This document shows positions 14,251 through 16,671 of a stretch of DNA of 16,671 nt, in pieces. The first letter of the stretch is position 1, and each line of letters starts with the position of its first letter. Both the position numbers and the translations under genes were made by a program. Origin of the DNA: Lachnoclostridium sp. UBA6558 (lineage in GTDB: Bacteria > Bacillota > Clostridia > Lachnospirales > Lachnospiraceae); the NCBI GenBank assembly GCA_002434335.1, contig DJJW01000067.1:1-16671 (forward strand), read 5' to 3'. A model generated the notes under the pieces. It did not search any database, was not told the DNA's origin, and saw only the letters and a program-made list of their open reading frames with translations.

Positions 14251-15123
14251 TCAGAAGCGCAGAGAGCTGCCATAGGAACGCCGACGGTGGCTCTCCAAAA
14301 AATTTTCACCCTTATAATCGTCATAGATTCTGTTAAGCAGATGATAGAGAAGACCTCCGGTAAAACCCCCCAGCAGTCCATATAATACATCCTCAAGATC
14401 TCCTTTCCCAAGCAGCAGCAAACGCTGAAGAACTTCTGCCACAGCGGGGAAGAATAACAATAAGGCAAAACGGACAAGCCTGGTATTTCGTCTTGCTGTC
14501 AGAACAATAAAAAATCCGTAAGGGAGATACACAAGGATTCTGTCTGCCAGGAAGGAGAGTATCTGAGACAGGGTAAGCTCCTTGTCCAGAAAATCCGTAA
14601 TAAAACCGGCAAGAGTAAGGAATGGCACAAAATTCACCGCTTTTAAGTCAGACTGGTAGCTGCTGTCTGTATTGTGAAGGAAAAGCCAGAAGCAAAGAAA
14701 TACGGAATATAAAAGTAGGAATACAATACTGCTTCCAATAAAGTAGCCTTTAAAGTTGGTAAAGCGGGTACTTTCATCCATTAAATTTCGAAAGATACAG
14801 TAAAGGACGCAAATTCCCCAATGTATGGCGGGAAAGAGGAACAGCAGGGTTGAAAAGGTAATAAAGTCGGAGCCATTACCTGTATAAAGAAGAAATAAAA
14901 CAATACCCCATATCAATACGTGGAGGAGCTGATAGCTGAAGCATGCTTCAAATTGATACCCCAGAGTTAAAACCACATGGGTGATAATAAGAGCCATCAA
15001 ACCGGTTATAATAAAGGTAACTGGTGATAGTTTAAAAAAATAATAAGCTGCAAATTCAAGCACAATGGTAAGTATACTGAATAGAATAACGGCGGTAGTG
15101 GTATGGGATGTACTTTTAGGCAT
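14251..15123 (-). CDS. VanZ-like family membrane protein
   Basis: 290 residues. Multiple hydrophobic segments span most of the protein. The C-terminal 130 residues carry the VanZ-like pattern: NFVPF (164-168), a YLPYGFF helix, FFPAVAEVLQRL (with P226, E230, Q233), then GDLEDVLYGLLGGFTGG (from 241). The N-terminal half is an additional multi-pass region. The frame opens at a GTG at 15132, but the purine-rich ribosome binding site AAGAAGG overlaps that codon, so the ATG at 15123, 8 bases after AAGG, is the better start. VanZ in enterococci gives low-level teicoplanin resistance; most VanZ-like proteins have unknown roles, and resistance should not be assumed. It follows the lipid kinase gene by 138 bases on the same strand and converges with the nuclease-helicase gene, only 10 bases away. 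Confidence 0.85.
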   Translation of the reverse strand: MPKSTSHTTTAVILFSILTIVLEFAAYYFFKLSPVTFIITGLMALIITHVVLTLGYQFEACFSYQLLHVLIWGIVLFLLYTGNGSDFITFSTLLFLFPAIHWGICVLYCIFRNLMDESTRFTNFKGYFIGSSIVFLLLYSVFLCFWLFLHNTDSSYQSDLKAVNFVPFLTLAGFITDFLDKELTLSQILSFLADRILVYLPYGFFIVLTARRNTRLVRFALLLFFPAVAEVLQRLLLLGKGDLEDVLYGLLGGFTGGLLYHLLNRIYDDYKGENFLESHRRRSYGSSLRF

Positions 15124-15169
15124 ATCAGGCACCTTCTTTCTGCTTTCGTATGTTTATAAGAACCTATTG

Positions 15170-15183
15170 TTATATAAGTTGAT
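15170..15183. repeat. TTATATAAGTTGAT motif, copy 1
   Basis: An exact 14-base copy of the motif at 16198-16211. Each copy lies a short distance upstream of the start codon of a leftward gene (VanZ-like here, lipid kinase there). Confidence 0.5.
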
Positions 15184-15261
15184 CTTATTAGCAGTCCTTT
15201 TATGAATGGAAGCTTAATAATTTGAAACCTTTCAGAGAGCTAATTAAGTTCAATTAATATA

Positions 15262-16182
15262 TTACTGTAAAAGCTGCAATTCATTATGCTGACATATTAT
15301 TTTATAGTCCTTCACTTCACCGGGGCACTCCCCGTCTACATGAATTACCTCTGGTCGGGACAGCCTGACAGTTAACTCACGGCAATTGAAGGTTTCAACA
15401 CCTTTAAAACGGGTATGTTTGCCGAATAACAGAGTAGGCAGCAGGAAGAGTATTAATAGCTTTGAGAGGCCGTGGACCATGCAAATAGAAAGAAGTCCGT
15501 CATTAGGGTTTGCCTCCGGGGCCATTTTCATACCTCCGCCCTCATATTTTTGAATCATAGTGGTAATCAGCAGTATCTTGTGATATTCAGTAAATGCTCC
15601 TCCATCGGCAGAGACCTCTCCGTTCATAAAAGGCTTAGCAAAAATCTGCCTTATTGCCAACAGGATGTAAGTTAACTTACCAAGCTTTAGATGATTTAAA
15701 AAAGTTTTTAAGGAACTTTTAAGGGCTTCCTGGCATACGGATGCGTCATAACCGGCGCCCGAACTTATCAGAAATCTGGTTTCTTTCTTATCCGAACCTG
15801 TTATAACTCCAACATCCATAAGACGTACATGGTTGCACTGAAGGATGTTATTAAGATTAATGAGAGGATCTTTTGACAGGCCTAAACTTCTGCCCAGATC
15901 ATTGCTGGAACCGGCTGGGATATAGCCTATGTTCACTCTTTTCAAGTCGGGTATGCCGTTAACTACTTCATTTATGGTACCGTCGCCTCCGATGATTATA
16001 AGTTTGACAGGTTCTGTGCTGGCTTGACAGATTTGCTCTGCCAGTTGGCGTCCATGGCCGAAATGTGTTGTTAAATAACTTTTGTAAGGAACGGATTGTC
16101 TGTCCAGTTCGCCTTTTATCCGATGCCAGGTATGTATACCTTTACCGGTGCATGAGCTCGGATTGATAATGATATGATACAT
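15262..16182 (-). CDS. Diacylglycerol kinase family lipid kinase (YegS/BmrU-like)
   Basis: 306 residues, the usual length. A soluble or membrane-associated kinase that phosphorylates a lipid such as diacylglycerol using ATP. Visible motifs are NPSSCTGKG (7-15), the nucleotide-binding GGDGTINEVVNG (65-76) with its invariant GGDGT, PAGSSNDLGRSLGL (89-102), and near the C-terminus IHVDGECPG, which is the conserved GE-containing active-site loop. The ATG at 16182 has AGAGGA upstream. A strong promoter lies at 16314-16342, giving a leader of about 125 bases with inverted repeats. The VanZ-like gene follows on the same strand. A role in recycling diacylglycerol from lipoteichoic acid or phospholipid turnover is plausible for a Gram-positive, but the lipid substrate cannot be fixed from sequence. 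Confidence 0.93.
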   Translation of the reverse strand: MYHIIINPSSCTGKGIHTWHRIKGELDRQSVPYKSYLTTHFGHGRQLAEQICQASTEPVKLIIIGGDGTINEVVNGIPDLKRVNIGYIPAGSSNDLGRSLGLSKDPLINLNNILQCNHVRLMDVGVITGSDKKETRFLISSGAGYDASVCQEALKSSLKTFLNHLKLGKLTYILLAIRQIFAKPFMNGEVSADGGAFTEYHKILLITTMIQKYEGGGMKMAPEANPNDGLLSICMVHGLSKLLILFLLPTLLFGKHTRFKGVETFNCRELTVRLSRPEVIHVDGECPGEVKDYKIICQHNELQLLQ

Positions 16183-16200
16183 GGCGTCCTCTTTCTATTA

Positions 16201-16293
16201 TATAAGTTGATAGTTAGTATTTTCTTCATCGTGAAAAAAGCATACCACATAGAAGCTTATCTTGTGGGTGTCAGGAAAATAAGTCAACTTATA
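16201..16293 (-). other. Structured leader of the lipid kinase transcript
   Basis: TATAAGTTGA (16201-16210) and TCAACTTATA (16284-16293) form a perfect 10-bp inverted repeat enclosing 73 bases. Inside, CCACA (16245-16249) pairs with TGTGG (16263-16267). The whole element lies in the predicted 5' leader of the kinase gene, and its inner arm (16201-16210) sits just upstream of the ribosome binding site. Confidence 0.4.
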
Positions 16294-16313
16294 TTACCTT
16301 TAAATCTATGTAA

Positions 16314-16342
16314 ATTCTAACTAAGATTAATTGCAAAGTCAA
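16314..16342 (-). promoter_or_regulatory. Sigma-A promoter of the lipid kinase gene
   Basis: On the minus strand TTGACT (16342-16337) and TAGAAT (16319-16314) are separated by exactly 17 bases. Each matches consensus in five of six positions. The VanZ-like gene is probably read from the same promoter. Confidence 0.7.
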
Positions 16343-16414
16343 CTATATTAACAGAACTTATGCTATTGTTATCAATCCCGTGAAATACAAAAAGCAATAG
16401 ATTATTACAGATGC

Positions 16415-16447
16415 CACTCAAAACATATGACAAATGTAACTTGAGTG
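16415..16447. promoter_or_regulatory. Inverted repeat overlapping the -35 box
   Basis: CACTCAA (16415-16421) and TTGAGTG (16441-16447) form a perfect 7-bp inverted repeat, with an inner ACAT (16423-16426) and ATGT (16434-16437) pair. The right arm contains the -35 box TTGAGT. A T run follows (16454-16460), so a terminator reading is possible, but no + strand gene lies upstream. An operator is the other reading. Confidence 0.45.
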
Positions 16448-16469
16448 TTCCTGTTTTTTTCAGTATGAT
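16441..16469 (+). promoter_or_regulatory. Sigma-A promoter of the LiaF-like gene
   Basis: TTGAGT (16441-16446) and TATGAT (16464-16469) are separated by 17 bases. The start codon is 74 bases after the -10 box. A 6-bp hairpin with a 3-base loop (TGCAGC at 16504-16509, GCTGCA at 16513-16518) lies in the leader before the ribosome binding site. Confidence 0.6.
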
Positions 16470-16542
16470 AAGAACATAGATGTTGCACAAATAAGTTGCA
16501 AAATGCAGCAAAGCTGCAGAATGAATGAAGGAGGATTTGGCT

Positions 16543-16671
16543 ATGAAGATAACACCATCGAATTTTATATGGGGGCTTATTTTTATTATACTTGGTGTCG
16601 GTTTTGGTGGGGATGCAATGGGATTATGGGATTTTAACCTGTTCTTCTCAGGCTGGTGGACATTGTTTATT
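16543..16671 (+). CDS. Membrane protein with LiaF/LiaI-like N-terminal segment (partial)
   Basis: 43 codons are visible before the window ends, so the gene is cut at its 3' side. The ATG at 16543 follows a near-perfect AAGGAGG ribosome binding site. The translation starts MKITPSNFIWGLIFIILGVG and contains GLWDFNLFFSGWWTLFI, a hydrophobic stretch with a short turn and a WW pair. This pattern (G-x-hydrophobic helix, then F-x-x-WW) resembles the transmembrane region shared by LiaF/LiaI-type proteins, which act with LiaRS-like envelope stress systems. The rest of the protein is needed to confirm this. Its promoter faces away from the lipid kinase gene. Confidence 0.75.
   Translation, partial: MKITPSNFIWGLIFIILGVGFGGDAMGLWDFNLFFSGWWTLFI

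Larger units (their letters stand above)
16183..16542. other. Divergent regulatory region between lipid kinase and LiaF-like genes
   Basis: 360 bases without a convincing gene. It holds a leftward promoter (16314-16342) with a structured leader (16201-16293), and a rightward promoter (16441-16469) with an inverted repeat over its -35 box. A 64-residue minus-strand frame (16511-16317) crosses both promoters and is rejected. Confidence 0.6.

Noticed and set aside
15124..15132. GTG start for the VanZ-like protein at 15132
   Set aside because: The purine-rich ribosome binding site directly abuts or overlaps this GTG, while the ATG at 15123 has correct spacing.
16317..16511. 64-residue minus-strand frame right of the lipid kinase gene
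   Set aside because: It overlaps both predicted promoters, has no ribosome binding site and has no recognisable protein features.

Overview
The window looks like a chromosomal segment of a low-GC Gram-positive anaerobe, most likely a Lachnospiraceae-type clostridium. This is inferred from the AT-rich intergenic DNA, strong purine-rich ribosome binding sites (AGGAGG-like), near-consensus sigma-A promoters, and gene content (DUF1292 protein, VanZ-like protein, Fe-S XPD/DinG-type helicase with a fused nuclease domain). No rRNA, tRNA, insertion sequence, phage gene or CRISPR array was seen. Species cannot be named from the sequence alone.

Left part (1-6116). The first 30 bases look like the 3' end of a + strand gene, followed by a terminator. 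A leftward operon then runs MoxR-type AAA+ ATPase (3986-3036), DUF58 protein (3031-1916) and a multi-pass membrane protein with a DUF4129-like tail (1717-455). This is the usual MoxR/DUF58 set, but no transglutaminase-like gene follows it here. A small zinc-ribbon membrane protein (4285-4737) is transcribed divergently from it. A YghZ-like aldo/keto reductase (6116-5124) converges on the zinc-ribbon gene from the right. Two intergenic gaps (1718-1915 and 4738-5123) carry related degenerate AGTAAA-type tandem repeats.

Middle part (6429-14240). A near-consensus promoter drives gltX (glutamyl-tRNA synthetase, start re-assigned to 6581) and, 4 bases after it, a UvrD/PcrA-type helicase. A convergent His-rich and acidic DUF1292 protein follows, with a clear terminator. 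Next come a disordered basic protein of unknown function and a 787-residue protein that joins a RecB/Cas4-like PD-(D/E)XK nuclease domain to an Fe-S XPD/DinG-type helicase. Two DNA helicases therefore lie within about 2 kb of each other, although in separate transcription units.

Right part (14251-16671). A leftward pair encodes a YegS/DagK-type lipid kinase and a VanZ-like membrane protein. The kinase has a good promoter and a leader with inverted repeats. Divergent from it begins a gene with a LiaF/LiaI-like membrane segment, cut by the window edge, whose promoter -35 box sits in one arm of an inverted repeat. Lipid kinase, VanZ-like and LiaF-like genes together suggest a cell-envelope neighbourhood; this is inference from gene families.

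Most genes are ordinary core or near-core genes. I did not find a clearly new defence or mobile system. The best second-look items are the nuclease-helicase fusion, the shared TATAAGTTGA motif around the kinase/VanZ genes, the AGTAAA repeats, and several unexplained inverted repeats between genes.
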